From: Gemmatimonadota bacterium
GTDB lineage: Bacteria > Gemmatimonadota > Gemmatimonadetes > Gemmatimonadales > Gemmatimonadaceae
Reading direction: 5' to 3'
DNA length: 64,000 nucleotides
Assembly: GCA_016704465.1 (NCBI GenBank)
Contig: JADJAD010000008.1
Coordinates: 62,001-126,000, forward strand
Below the pieces are notes generated by a model, which was not told where the DNA came from, did no database searches, and saw nothing but the letters and a program-made list of their open reading frames with translations. Of this stretch, positions 8,838-19,281 are shown piece after piece. Made by a program: the position numbers and the translations under genes. The first letter of the stretch is position 1, and each line of letters opens with the position of its first letter.

Positions 8838-9598
8838 TGCGAGCGCTTTTGGTTGGATTGACGTTTCTGCTGGTCACCCCCACGGTGGGCGGGCTGGTCT
8901 TCCTCGCGGCACTGCTGCGATTTCCAGATCGAGACGGGACGATCTACGACTGGGGCCCCCGGCTGTGGGCGCGCGCCCTGCTGTGGGCGGGCGGGGTGCG
9001 TCTCCACCTGCACAATCCGGAGCGCATTGCCCACGACGCTGCACGCATCTACGTCGCGAACCACGTGTCCTGGTATGACGTGTTCGCGCTGGCCGGCGTG
9101 CTGCCGCGCTACAAGTGGATCGCCAAGGCCGAGTTGCTTCGCATCCCGATCTTCGGTCCGGCCGCCAAGGCCGCCGGCATGATCTTTATCGAGCGCAACA
9201 ACCGGAAGTCGGCATTTGCACAGTACGAAAAGGCCGCGCGCAGCATCCACCGAGGGGCGTCGGTGATCGTCTGCCCCGAAGGGACGCGCGGCGAGTCCTA
9301 CGCCCTGCGCCCGTTCAAGAAGGGACCGTTCGTGCTCGCGATCGCCGCCGGGGTGCCGATCGTCCCGACGGTGGTGTTCGGCACGATCCACGTGCATCCC
9401 AAGGGATCATGGCGGGTGCGACGCGGCGATGTCCATGTGCACTTCCTCGAGGAGATTGCGACCGACGGCTATGCGTATGACGAGCGCAACGCCCTGGCGC
9501 AGCTCACCTGGGACCGCATGGCCGATGGGTTGCGCGAGCTGTACGATATCGAAAGTGTCCCGCCGTCCATGCGAGCGACCGCCGACGTGGCGGAGTGA
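8837..9598 (+). CDS. plsC: 1-acyl-sn-glycerol-3-phosphate acyltransferase
   Basis: A 253-residue membrane acyltransferase making phosphatidic acid. It has an N-terminal membrane helix, motif I NHVSWYD (HX4D, near residue 74), motif II KAELLRIPIFG, motif III CPEGTRG and motif IV VPIVPTVVFG, in the standard PlsC order. The ATG shares its A with the thiL TGA; a GTG three bases earlier is an alternative. Translational coupling to thiL is likely. Family certain; the acyl donor (acyl-ACP or acyl-CoA) is not readable. Confidence 0.92.
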   Translation: MRALLVGLTFLLVTPTVGGLVFLAALLRFPDRDGTIYDWGPRLWARALLWAGGVRLHLHNPERIAHDAARIYVANHVSWYDVFALAGVLPRYKWIAKAELLRIPIFGPAAKAAGMIFIERNNRKSAFAQYEKAARSIHRGASVIVCPEGTRGESYALRPFKKGPFVLAIAAGVPIVPTVVFGTIHVHPKGSWRVRRGDVHVHFLEEIATDGYAYDERNALAQLTWDRMADGLRELYDIESVPPSMRATADVAE

Positions 9599-9622
9599 TC
9601 CTCGCCCGGCCGCGTTCTGCTG

Positions 9623-9632
9623 CTATTGTGTA
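9623..9632 (+). promoter_or_regulatory. Possible extended -10 element for enolase
   Basis: TGCTATTGT at 9622-9630 resembles an extended -10 (TGnTATTGT) 47 bases before the enolase ATG. No good -35 is seen. The ten bases CTATTGTGTA recur at 40962-40971 ahead of a lipoprotein gene, which weakly supports a promoter role. Confidence 0.3.
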
Positions 9633-9676
9633 GAGGCCCCTTCGCACGTCCCGTTGTCTTCTTCCTCTCTCGACCC

Positions 9677-10960
9677 ATGAGCATTCTCGATATTTACGCC
9701 CGCGAAATCCTCGACAGCCGCGGCAATCCGACCATCGAGGTCGACGTCACGTTGCAAAGCGGTGCCGCCGGTCGCGCCGCAGTCCCCAGCGGCGCGTCCA
9801 CGGGCGAGCACGAGGCCCTGGAACTGCGTGACGGCGATGCCAAGCGCTACCTCGGCAAGGGCGTGCAGAAGGCCGTGCACAACGTGATCGAGGCCATCGG
9901 CCCGGCGCTGCGCGGCATGGATGCCACCAACCAGGTCGAGATCGACCGGGTGATGCTCGACCTCGACGGCACGCCAAACAAGGGGAAGCTGGGCGCGAAC
10001 GCAATCCTCGGTGTGTCGATGGCGGTGGCGCGCGCTGCGGCGGTCGAGAGCGGGTTGCCGCTCTATCGCTATCTCGGCGGCCCGTTGTCGCGCACCATGC
10101 CGGTTCCCCTCATGAACATCCTGAACGGTGGGGCCCACTCGACCAACACGGTCGATTTCCAGGAATACATGATCGTGCCCGTCGGTGCGGAGTCGTTCGC
10201 CGACGCGCTGCGCATGGGGGCCGAGGTGTTTCATGCGCTCAAGAAGGTGCTCGTGAAGCGCAAGCTCTCGACCGGCGTCGGTGACGAGGGTGGGTTCGCG
10301 CCGGACCTCAAGAGCGATGAGGACGCGCTGAAGATTGTCGTGGAGGCGATCGAGTCGGCCGGCTACGCGCCGGGGAAGGAGATCGCCCTCGCCCTGGATT
10401 GCGCGGCGTCGGAATTGTTCGACAAGAAGTCGAAGAAGTACACCTTCAAGAAGAGCGGCGGCGGGACCCGCGACGCGGCGGGGATGGTCGAGCTGTACGC
10501 CCAATGGCTGGACGAGTACCCCATCGTCTCCATCGAGGACGGGCTCGGCGAGGACGATTGGGACGGGTGGGCCACCTTGACGTCGGCATTGGGTGACCGG
10601 GTGCAACTGGTGGGCGACGACCTGTTCGTGACCAACACCGAACGACTCGCCAAGGGGATCGAGGGAGGGATCGCCAACTCGATCCTGATCAAGGTCAACC
10701 AGATCGGGACGCTGACCGAGACGCTCGAGGCCATCGAGATGGCGCGCGCGGCCGGCTACCTGTCCATCATCTCGCATCGAAGCGGCGAGACCGAGGACAC
10801 GTTCATCGCCGACCTCGCCGTGGGGACCGGCGCCGGGCAGATCAAGACCGGGAGCGCCTCGCGCACCGATCGTGTCGCCAAGTACAACCAGCTCCTGCGC
10901 ATCGAGGAACAACTCGGCGACGTCGCCGAGTATCCCGGCGGCGCCATCTACGGACTCTGA
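9677..10960 (+). CDS. eno: Enolase
   Basis: A 427-residue glycolytic enolase converting 2-phosphoglycerate to phosphoenolpyruvate. Clear motifs include SRGNPTIEVDV, PSGASTGEHEALELRDG, the catalytic Glu region GDEGGFAPDLKS, metal ligands in SIEDGLGEDDW and GDDLFVTN, the catalytic Lys in ILIKVNQIG, and the signature SHRSGETEDTFIADLAVG. Length is normal. The start at 9677 gives the canonical N-terminus SILDIYAREILDSRG. The FtsB-like gene follows after 12 bases, an eno-ftsB order shared by many bacteria. Confidence 0.98.
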   Translation: MSILDIYAREILDSRGNPTIEVDVTLQSGAAGRAAVPSGASTGEHEALELRDGDAKRYLGKGVQKAVHNVIEAIGPALRGMDATNQVEIDRVMLDLDGTPNKGKLGANAILGVSMAVARAAAVESGLPLYRYLGGPLSRTMPVPLMNILNGGAHSTNTVDFQEYMIVPVGAESFADALRMGAEVFHALKKVLVKRKLSTGVGDEGGFAPDLKSDEDALKIVVEAIESAGYAPGKEIALALDCAASELFDKKSKKYTFKKSGGGTRDAAGMVELYAQWLDEYPIVSIEDGLGEDDWDGWATLTSALGDRVQLVGDDLFVTNTERLAKGIEGGIANSILIKVNQIGTLTETLEAIEMARAAGYLSIISHRSGETEDTFIADLAVGTGAGQIKTGSASRTDRVAKYNQLLRIEEQLGDVAEYPGGAIYGL

Positions 10961-10972
10961 TCGGCCCATCGA

Positions 10973-11272
10973 ATGAGACGGCTCGTCGTCGGCCTGGCCA
11001 TCGTGCTCGTCGTGCTGTTCGCCGTGCAGGGCGGCGAGTACTCGACCACTGCCCTCTTTCGGCTGCGGGCGAGCGAGCACGCGCTGCGCACGGCGATCGA
11101 CTCGCTGCAACAGGACGTGGATTCGCTCACTCGATTCCGGCGCCGGATCGCCACCGATCCGGCGCTGCAGGAGCGCATTGCCCGCGAGGAGAACGGCATG
11201 GTGCGCAGCGACAAGGAACTGGTGTACCGCTTCGTACCGGCTGAGCAGGAAGGGGGGAAGGAGCGGGACTAG
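10973..11272 (+). CDS. FtsB/DivIC-type septum formation initiator
   Basis: A 99-residue bitopic membrane protein: an N-terminal transmembrane helix (LVVGLAIVLVVLFAVQGG) followed by a coiled coil (ASEHALRTAIDSLQQDVDSLTRFRRRI) and the typical RIAREENGMVRSDKELVYRF end. Septum proteins of this class join FtsL and FtsQ in the divisome. The position directly behind eno matches the conserved eno-ftsB pair. It ends before the tRNA cluster. Confidence 0.88.
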   Translation: MRRLVVGLAIVLVVLFAVQGGEYSTTALFRLRASEHALRTAIDSLQQDVDSLTRFRRRIATDPALQERIAREENGMVRSDKELVYRFVPAEQEGGKERD

Positions 11273-11330
11273 CAGCGGACGGTGTTCCCTTGACTTCATC
11301 CGTCCGTGTCCTAGATTCTTGGAACTCTGA

Positions 11331-11404
<74 letters not shown>

Positions 11405-11424
11405 CTTCGTACGACGAAAAATCA

Positions 11425-11458
11425 CGCGGTCGGTGCCTCACGGCGCCGGCCGCGTTTT
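11425..11458 (+). terminator. Rho-independent terminator after tRNA-fMet
   Basis: A 13-bp stem (11425-11437 with 11442-11454, two G-T pairs) closes a 4-base loop and is followed by TTTT. It lies 21 bases after the initiator tRNA. Confidence 0.8.
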
Positions 11459-11555
11459 CGTCGGGGCGAGGGGTTCCCGCCGTGCGTTGGGCGGGGCCTG
11501 CGCCCCTATGACTCCAGAGCACGGTGCGTTAGAATTCTCCCGCTTGCACGCGTAC

Positions 11556-11629
11556 GGCTGGGTAGCTCAGGTGGTTAGAGCACGGCACTCATAATGCCGG
11601 GGTCGCCGGTTCGAATCCGGCCCCAGCTA
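11556..11629 (+). tRNA. Elongator tRNA-Met (CAU)
   Basis: A 74-base cloverleaf with anticodon CAT, D-arm AGCTCAGGTGGTTAGAGC and T-arm GCCGGTTCGAATCCGGC. The sequence resembles elongator tRNA-Met more than the lysidine-modified tRNA-Ile2, which also has CAT. CCA is not encoded. It follows the initiator tRNA by about 150 bases. Confidence 0.92.
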
Positions 11630-11672
11630 TCAGCGCGGCCCGCCACGACACGCGGTCACCGCTCGAACGACG

Positions 11673-11703
11673 AAACGCCGGTCCCCATGCGGGGCCGGCG
11701 TTT
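11673..11703 (+). terminator. Hairpin terminator after tRNA-Met
   Basis: AAACGCCGG plus CCCC (with one bulged T) pairs with GGGGCCGGCGTTT around an ATGC loop, giving a 13-bp stem that ends in TTT. It sits 43 bases after the tRNA. Confidence 0.7.
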
Positions 11704-11900
11704 GCGCGTGGTCCCTCCGATGGACCGTCCGATGTTCCCTCCGGCGGCACCCGCCGACCGACTACTCCGCCCTGCCGCTGCGCCGCCCCGCGCCTCGGTG
11801 CTGTCGACCGCCCCGCACGCTTGCTAGCCACGCGGCCACCGAACATGCTGTGGGAACTCTTTCCGCACGTCGGTCGTAGTGGACGTGGGAGGGCAGACGA

Positions 11901-13771
11901 ATGCTTGAGCGAATTCACTCGCCCGCGGACCTGCGCGGGCTCACGTCCGGCGACCTGCAGGTAGTCGCCGACGACGTCCGCCGTCGCCTGATCGACGTCT
12001 GCTCGCGCACCGGGGGGCACATCGGGGCGGGACTGGGAGTGGTCGAGCTGACCGTCGCGCTCCACGCGATCTTCGAGACCCCCCACGACCAGCTGGTGTG
12101 GGACGTGGGGCACCAAGGCTACCCGCACAAGGTGCTGACCGGGCGCAACCAGCAGATGGAGACAATCCGCCAGGAGGGCGGGCTGTCGGGCTTCCTCAAG
12201 CGCACGGAAAGCGAATACGACGCGTTCGGCGCGGGGCATGCAGCCACCTCCATCTCGGCCGCGCTGGGCATTGCGGCAGCGCGCGACCTGCTGGGTGAGG
12301 CGTTCAAGGTGGTGGCCGTCATCGGCGACGGCTCCCTCACCAGCGGGCTGGCCTACGAGGCGCTGAATAACGCCGGCCACTCGGACCGCGACATCGTCGT
12401 GATCCTCAACGACAACGAGATGTCGATCGCCCCAAACGTGGGGGCCATGTCGAAGTACCTGAACCAGGTGCAACGAAACCCGATCTACAATCGCGTGCGC
12501 GCCAGGATCGGGGAGCTGGTGGAGATCAATCGCTCGCTCGAGACGCTCGTGCGGAAGTGGGAAGAGAGCGTGAAGTCGTTCCTCACCCCCGGGGTCCTGT
12601 TCGAGGAACTTGGCCTCCGATACTTCGGGCCGATCGACGGCCACGACATGAAGGCGCTGGTCGAGACGCTGTCGGCGGTGCGTCCCATGACCGGGCCACG
12701 TCTCGTGCATGTGGTGACGCGCAAGGGGCACGGCTTTCCCGCCGGTGAGCACGGCGAGAAGTGGCATGCCCTGCCGCCGGGGCACGACCCCGCCACCGGG
12801 CGGCAACGCACCGCGTCCTCGGCGAATCCCGCATACACGGCGGTGTTCGGGCGCGGCCTCGTGGACCTGATGACCGAGCGCACCGACGTGGTGGCGATCA
12901 CGGCGGCAATGCCGAGCGGCACAGGCACAGGGCTGGTTGCCTCGGCGCACCCGTCTCGCTTCTTCGACGTCGGGATCGCCGAGGGACACGCCGTGACCTT
13001 CGCCGCGGGACTGGCCACCCGGGGACTGCGCCCGGTCGTGGCGATCTACTCCACCTTTCTGCAGCGGGCCTACGACAGCATCATCCACGACGTCGCGTTG
13101 CAGCACCTGCCGGTGACCTTCGCCATGGACCGCGCCGGCGTGGTGGGCGAGGACGGCGAGACCCACATGGGGCTGTACGACATTCCGTACATGCTCGCCG
13201 TCCCGAACATGGTCCTCGCCGCCCCGAAGGACGGGACCGAGATGCTGGCCCTGCTACGGACGGCCGTGTCGCACGACGGACCCTTCGCCTTCCGCTATCC
13301 GCGCGATGCCGCCCCGGACCTGGTCGGTCCGATCTCCGAGATTCCGCCCGTCCCGGTCGGGACCTGGGAAGTGCTGCGACAGGGGCGCGAGATCGCCATC
13401 CTGGCGGTGGGAACGATGGTACGTCAGGCGCAACAGGCGGCCGAGTCGCTCGCGATCGAGGGGCTGGATGTCACGGTGGTCAACTGCCGCTTCCTGAAGC
13501 CGTACGACGAGGTCACGCTGCACGCGCTGTGTGCGCACCACCGCGTGCTGCTGACGGTGGAGGAGGGGCGGTGACGAACGGATTCGGCGCCATGCTCTCG
13601 GCCGCCGTGGCGCGGCATGAACCCGGCGTGCGGGTCATTGCCCACGGCGTCCCGGACCGCATCGTCCACGCGGCATCGCGCGCGCGGCAGCTGGCAGCGT
13701 GCGGGCTCGACGCCGAGGGGATCGCGGCGCGTGTGCGCAGTGTGCACGGAAGCGAGGCGATGGCCCGATGA
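11901..13771 (+). CDS. dxs: 1-deoxy-D-xylulose-5-phosphate synthase (frameshifted near the C-terminus)
   Basis: First enzyme of the MEP isoprenoid pathway, condensing pyruvate and glyceraldehyde 3-phosphate with thiamine diphosphate. Seen: DVGHQGYPHK, the TPP motif GDGSLTSG...NDNEMSIAPNVG, DGHD, catalytic-Glu region DVGIAEGHAVTFAAGLA and YSTFLQRAYD. A strong GGAGGG precedes ATG 11901. The frame stops at 13574 after TVEEGR, but adding one G to the run at 13565-13568 continues as GAVTNGFGAML to 13771, giving 623 residues, the normal length. dxs is usually essential, so an assembly indel is the likely cause. The repaired end overlaps idi by four bases. Confidence 0.93.
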
Positions 13772-14409
13772 CCGATGCGCGCACGATGCACGACACGCCC
13801 GATATGGGGGAGGGCGCACTGCGCGCCGACGCTGCCACCGCGCCGCCGGTCATCCTCGTGGATGAACAAGACCGTGCGATCGGACGAGCCGAGAAGCTGG
13901 CGGCGCACGAGTCTGGCGCCCTGCATCGCGCGGTCTCCGTCTTCGCCTTCGACGCGACCGGCGCGCTGCTCGTGCAGCGGCGCGCTGCCGGCAAGTACCA
14001 CTCGGGTGGCCTGTGGTCCAACAGCGCCTGCACGCACCCACGCGAACACGAGAGCACGGACGATGCAGCGCGTCGGTGCCTGCGCGAGGAGATGGGGGTG
14101 TCGTGTCGCACGCTCGAACCGGCCTTCGCTTTCATCTACCGCGCGCAGGTGTCGGCCACGCTGGTCGAGCACGAGTTCGACCATGTCTTCGTGGCGAGAG
14201 TCACAGATCGTCCGCAGCCGAACGCGGACGAGGTCGAGTCGTGGCGCGCGACGACGCTGCCACAGGTCGAAGCCGAGGTCGAGGCCGATCCGTCGCGCTT
14301 CTCCGCGTGGTTCCCGCTGGCGCTGGCGGGCCTGCGCCCGCTCGAGGTCACGGCGCGCGCGACGCGTGCGCTTCCTGCGATGGACGCCGACGACCGAGCA
14401 GGCCGGTGA
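13768..14409 (+). CDS. idi: Isopentenyl-diphosphate delta-isomerase, type I
   Basis: A 213-residue Nudix-fold enzyme that interconverts IPP and DMAPP. Motifs: SVFAFDATGALLVQRRA, KYHSGGLWSNSACTHP with the catalytic Cys and metal His, the Nudix-like box with CLREEMGV, and the conserved EHEFDHVFV with metal-binding Glu. The ATG overlaps the repaired dxs stop as ATGA, so dxs and idi form one isoprenoid unit. The N-terminal 25 residues are an extension. Type II (flavin) IDI is excluded by these motifs. Confidence 0.93.
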   Translation: MTDARTMHDTPDMGEGALRADAATAPPVILVDEQDRAIGRAEKLAAHESGALHRAVSVFAFDATGALLVQRRAAGKYHSGGLWSNSACTHPREHESTDDAARRCLREEMGVSCRTLEPAFAFIYRAQVSATLVEHEFDHVFVARVTDRPQPNADEVESWRATTLPQVEAEVEADPSRFSAWFPLALAGLRPLEVTARATRALPAMDADDRAGR

Positions 14410-14488
14410 GCCGGCCGGTGAGCAGGCCGGCGCGGCGCGATGACGCGCAGATCGCGCGCCGTCGCCACGCCGGCACCGCCGATCGCCC

Positions 14489-17400
14489 CTACATGATTGC
14501 ACCGCCGAGTCCCATGATGTGCGGCAGGTTCTTGAGCAGCTGGTTGATGCGGGCGACACGTCCCGTGACGATGACGCCAAGTGCCCGCTGCGCCTCGGAC
14601 GACTCGGTGACGAGTTCGCCCGCACGTTGCACCTGCGAATCGGTGGGACGGGTCAGCGAGCGCGTGACCGCCCCGTAGAGCGACTGCACCTCCTCGCGCA
14701 GGCGGGGATACTGTCGATAGCCAAGGCCTTGCACCGGACGCTGCAACCGCTCGTCGCGCAGGGTCCGCAGGTCCACGATCGCCGCGTCGGCCTCGTCGCG
14801 CGCCACCTTCTCGTCCGGCGCGTTGCGACGCAGGTTGGCCTGCAGGGCGGTCAGCTGCCGCAGCAGGTCGTTGGTGCGATCGATGATCTGGCTCACCTCG
14901 GACGTGGTCTTCACGAGGCCGTCGGCGGCATCGCGCTGCGCCACCAGGTCGGCCAGCGTGACATTCGCCCTCGGATCGACCGCGACGCGGAGCGGCGTGG
15001 TGTAGTCTGTGCCGTCGATGCGGGCGGTGACGGTGTAGTCGCCGGGCACGACGTACGGGCCCGCGCCGCCGCGGCCGAAGCGCGCCGCGCGCGCGGCGAG
15101 TTCCGGATCGACCGGTTCGGCCGAGCGCGGTGCGGCAGGGGCGGCGCTGCGCAGGTCCCAGGCGACCCGATTCACCCCGGTCGCACCCGGCGCCGACAGG
15201 GTGCGGACCTCCGTGCCCTGGCCGTCACGAACCGTCAGGCGCACAGAGTCACGCGGTGGCGTGCGCAGGAAATACGAGATGACCGCGCCATATGGCGGAT
15301 TCGCGCCCGCATAGTGCTTCTGTCCGAGATTGGCGTCCGACGACCACATGACGAAGCGGGTGGCGGCGGGCACGTCGAACAGCGTCGGCGCGGTGGCGCT
15401 CATCGCCGTCGTCAGCTGCTGGAGCGGGGTCACGTCGTCCAGGACGTACAGGCCGCGACCGTGCGTGGCGATGATCAGGTCGTTGTCGCGCGGGTGCACG
15501 AGCAGGTCCCGCACCGGGGCGGCGGACAAGCCGTTGCGCAGTGAGTGCCAGCGCCCCCCGCGATCCCACGAGGCGAAGACGCCGAATTCGGTGCCGAGAT
15601 ACAGCAGGGCTGGGTTCTTCGGATCCTGGCGCACCACGTGCACCCACCCGCGCGCGGGCAGGTTGCCGCTGATCCGCCGCCAGGTGGCGCCGTAGTCGGT
15701 GGTCATGTATGCATACGGCGCGTAGTCACCGGTCTGCCAGTGGGAGGCGGCGACGAAGGCCGTGCCGGCGTCGTGCGGCGAGGCGTCGATGGTCGAGATC
15801 CATGCGCTGGGCGGGAGGTCGCGAATGTTCCGGACCGTGTTCGTCCACGTCGTGCCGCCGTCGCGCGTGACCTGGATGTTGCCGTCGTCGGTCCCCGCCC
15901 AGATGACGTTGCGGTCCTTCGGCGACGGGGCGATGGAGATGATCGTGGAGTGAAATTCGGCGGCGGTGTTGTCCACGACGATCGGCCCGCCCGACGTGAC
16001 TTGCTTCTGCTTCTCGTTGTTGGACAGGTCGGGCGAGATGATATCCCACGACTGCCCGTAGTTGGCGGTGCGGAAGATGACCTGGGCCCCGAAGTAGACG
16101 GTCTTGGTGTCGAAGGGAGAGAGCACGATCGGCGCGTTCCAGTTGAAGCGATACCGGTGGCTCTCGATCGCGTCACCGGCCGAGCCCACACGATTCGGGT
16201 CGGGATGGATGCTGCGCTGGTCGCCGGTGCGCATGTCGGTGAGCAGGATGCCGCCCCCCTGCGACGCGGAGTAGACGAGCCATGGCTTTTCGAGGTCCGG
16301 GACGGCGAAGAAGCCGTCGCCCCCCGAGATCGTCACCCACGCATTCTTGCGGATGCCCTGCGTGGAGAGGGTGCGCGAGGGGCCGCACCAGTGCCCGTTG
16401 TCCTGCAGCCCGCCGCAGATGTTGTAGGGCGTCTCCATGTCCACGTTCAGGTGATAGAACTGGTCGAACGACACGGTGTTGACGATCTCGAAGTTGCGCC
16501 CGGCGTCGTAGGACAGCTGCCACCCGCCGTCCGAGCCGTTGATGAGGTAGTTCGGGTCGGTCGGATCGATCCAGAGTCCCTGGTGGTCGCCATGCACGTC
16601 GTCGGCGATGCGGCCGAACGAGCGTCCGCCATCTTCGGACTTGTAGAGCGAGCCGCTCAACGTGTAGACAACGTTGGGATTGCGCGGGTCGGCGCGCACG
16701 TCGGCATAGTAGAACGGGCGGAAGTTGATGTTCGGGTCCCGCGAGACCATGCGCCAGCTCGCGCCGCCGTCGTCCGTGCGCCACAGCTCCCCTTCGTCGG
16801 TCGTCTCGGTGAGCATGTAGACCACGTTGGGGTCGGCCCGGTGCACCGAGACGCCGATGCGGTCCATCTGGCCGCGCGGCAGTCCACGCGTATTGGCCGG
16901 CCCCGAGAGCCGCTCCCATGTCTCGCCGCCGTCCGATGACTTGTAGAGCGCCGTCTCGCCCCCGCCCGACGTGAAGTACCACGGGTAGCGCTGGTGCGTG
17001 TACATCCCGGCGTAGACGATGTTGGCGTTGTCCGGGTCGATGTCCACGTCCGAACAGCCGGTCAGCGTGTCCTTGTACAGGATCTTGCGCCAGCTCTGGC
17101 CGCCGTCGACGGTCTTGTAGAGCCCGCGATCAGCGTTCGGTCCCCACGTGCGTCCCAGCGCGCACACGTAGACGATGTCGGCATTGCGCGGGTCGATGCG
17201 CATGCGCGGGATCTTCTCGGTGTCCCCGAGGCCGACGTGCTTCCACGTGCGTCCGGCGTCGAGCGACTTGTAGACGCCGTTGCCGATCGAGGCCGAGTTG
17301 CGCGGGTTTCCCTCACCGGTGCCGAGGTACAGGATGTTCGGGTTCGATGGGGCGATGACCAGGTCGCCCATCGACGCGTTGTCCTTGTCGTCGAACAGGT

Positions 17401-17730
17401 GCGTGAACGTGACCCCACCGTTGGTCGTCTTGATCAGTCCCCGGCAGCCGACCCCACGTAGTAGGTCGATCGGTCGCCAGGGATACCGACGACGACCGGG
17501 ACCCGTCCCGCCTGGTTCGCCGGGCCGATGGAGCGCCACTTGAGCCGCGAAATGGCCTCCAGTTCGGGCGTGCCGGTGAGCGTGGGCATGGTGGCGACCG
17601 GGCCGGCCGGTCGCTGCGCCGCGACCACGGTGACCCCCGCCACGCTCAACGGGAAGGACAGCGTGGCGGAGAGCAGCAGCCAACGCGGCCATCGAAGGGG
17701 ACCAGCGTTCGTGCGACCGCGACAGGACAT
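14489..17730 (-). CDS. Exported BNR/VPS10-type beta-propeller protein (frameshifted)
   Basis: About 1080 residues after repair. A signal peptide (LLLSATLSFPLSVAGVTVVAA) precedes KWRSIGPANQAGRVPVVVGIP and a long run of propeller repeats with Asp-box-like signatures such as YKSLDAGRTW, YKTVDGGQSWR, YKSSDGGETW and RTDDGGASWR. The last 300 residues form a beta domain and a helical segment (DRTNDLLRQLTALQANL). Such proteins are frequent in Gemmatimonadota and Acidobacteria; true sialidase activity is doubtful since the Arg triad is not apparent. The frame breaks at the C run 17439-17442; adding one base joins YYVGSAAG to GLIKTTNGG. Stand-alone gene. Confidence 0.85.
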
Positions 17731-18075
17731 GACGGAGCCCTCGGAGTGGTTGGGGAAAGGCCGGGCGACCAGGCCTCGACGCAGCTGGATCGGGAGGGGC
17801 GCCGTGCCTCCTACCGCGGTGGAGCCGCACCGCTGGCGGGGCGATTCTGGGGCGCGGGTCGCGGGCTCGCAAGTCTGGCGCGCGAGCAGACGACCGGCAT
17901 CGCGCCCCGCAGGACGGAGGTCGTGGCGGTCGCGCGACGGCCGTGGATGACCAGGCGCTCGGTATCCGTCGCCCGAGGAGTGAAGGATTTCACATCGAGC
18001 GGCCGATACTTCCTTCGGCACCCGGCTCGGGGCGCTCGCACCGGCGCGCGTGACATCTCCTGCACTATCGACGAC
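17731..18075. other. Divergent intergenic region (345 bp)
   Basis: This separates the propeller gene (minus) from the HDOD gene (plus) and must hold both promoters. I see no clear -35/-10 pair, repeat or hairpin. Reading frames run through it but none has a start with a ribosome site or a recognisable product. Confidence 0.4.
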
Positions 18076-19152
18076 ATGCTCGGCGATCTCTTCAAGCGCT
18101 TTCGCTCCTCACCGTCACCCGCCGCTGCGGTTTCCGCACCGGCCGCGGTGCCCGTTGCATCGGCGGCGCCCGCAGCCGAAGTGTCCCCGGTCGCCGCACC
18201 GGCGGCTGCGCCCTCGGCCCCTCGACGCTCCGATACTGAGTCTCGGGACATGCAGGGCTGGCTCGAGCTCGAGGTGCGCACGCGAGTGGCCGAGCTGCAC
18301 AACGTGCTGCCGAGGGTCGATCGCGAGAGCGATGCGCCACGATTTCTCGATGCGATGTTGGAGTCGTTCGATGCCGTGGTCCGACAGCCCCCGCTTGCCG
18401 CGCAGCGGGCGCTGTCGGTCAGTCGGGACCCCAATGCACCGACCAGTCGCCTCGTCTCGCTGGTCGAGGGCGATCCGGGACTTGGGCAGGCGCTGCTTCG
18501 GTACGCGAACTCGGCGTACTACTCTACCGGCGGCGGACGCATCGTCTCGCTCCACGGTGCGGTGCAACGCGTCGGGACGTCGGGCGTGCACAACGTCGTG
18601 CTCAAGACGATGGTCGACGGCATCCTCTGCCGCCCGGGAGGCGCCTTCCAGCCGTACGTGAACCAGGTCTGGGAGCACATGATCCGTGTGGCCCCCATCG
18701 CCCGCACCCTCGCCTCGGCGTTTCGCGTTCCGCCCGACGAGTCCTTCGCACTGGGCCTCCTGCACGACGTGGGCAAGCTGGTGATTTTCGATCGTCTGGG
18801 CGAGATGCGGAAGTCCCTGCGACGCGACGTGGTCTTCCCGCTCCCGGTCCTGTCGGTCGTGCTCCGCACCCTGCACGAGCCACTGGGCGGACTGGCGGCC
18901 CTTCAATGGGGACTCGGCGCGGCCGTCGCCCATTCGATCGCCACGCATCATCGGTCTCCTGTTCCCGAGATGTTCGATGCGCGAGGCGAGCTCCTGTTCC
19001 TCGCCGAACGCACCGACCTCTCACGCATCAAGGGGCGGCCGCTCGATGCTGAGGGGTGGTGGCGCGACGGCCTCCTCGCCACGCCCCGAACGGTGATCGA
19101 GCCCGTTCTCGAAGCGATGGCCGAGGAGGCAGAAGAGGACGCGACGGTCTGA
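18076..19152 (+). CDS. HDOD domain protein
   Basis: A 358-residue signalling protein. After an Ala/Pro-rich linker (residues 12-55) comes a helical segment and an HDOD domain: NAPTSRLVSLVEGDPGLGQALLRYANSAYY, then VSLHGAVQRVGTSGVHNVVL and ALGLLHDVGKLVIFDRL. HDOD is a relative of the HD phosphohydrolase fold that usually lacks catalysis and serves as an output module in motility, stress or cyclic-nucleotide signalling; the HDxGK here is more complete than in many members. No partner gene is adjacent. The start is set by the first Met of the conserved amphipathic MLGDLFKRF. Confidence 0.85.
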   Translation: MLGDLFKRFRSSPSPAAAVSAPAAVPVASAAPAAEVSPVAAPAAAPSAPRRSDTESRDMQGWLELEVRTRVAELHNVLPRVDRESDAPRFLDAMLESFDAVVRQPPLAAQRALSVSRDPNAPTSRLVSLVEGDPGLGQALLRYANSAYYSTGGGRIVSLHGAVQRVGTSGVHNVVLKTMVDGILCRPGGAFQPYVNQVWEHMIRVAPIARTLASAFRVPPDESFALGLLHDVGKLVIFDRLGEMRKSLRRDVVFPLPVLSVVLRTLHEPLGGLAALQWGLGAAVAHSIATHHRSPVPEMFDARGELLFLAERTDLSRIKGRPLDAEGWWRDGLLATPRTVIEPVLEAMAEEAEEDATV

Positions 19153-19281
19153 TCGGCGCGTCGGCGCAGCAGCGTCCGACCTGTCGACGGATCGGCCCAT
19201 GACCTGTCTTCCGCGGAGAGCTTCCCTTACGCCGTTCACGCAGTGTTAAACTTCCGGTCCACATTTTCCGGGCACGTTCGC

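Noticed and set aside
11556..11629. Reading the second CAT tRNA as tRNA-Ile2
   Set aside because: Acceptor and anticodon-stem bases follow elongator tRNA-Met rather than tRNA-Ile2, and it sits next to initiator tRNA-Met.
11589..13166. Minus-strand 525-codon open frame opposite dxs and into tRNA-Met
   Set aside because: Overlaps a tRNA and a clear dxs; no recognisable domain.
13560..13574. Programmed frameshift in dxs
   Set aside because: No slippery heptamer of the X-XXY-YYZ type and no downstream pseudoknot is evident; six other genes have similar lesions, so indel error is simpler.
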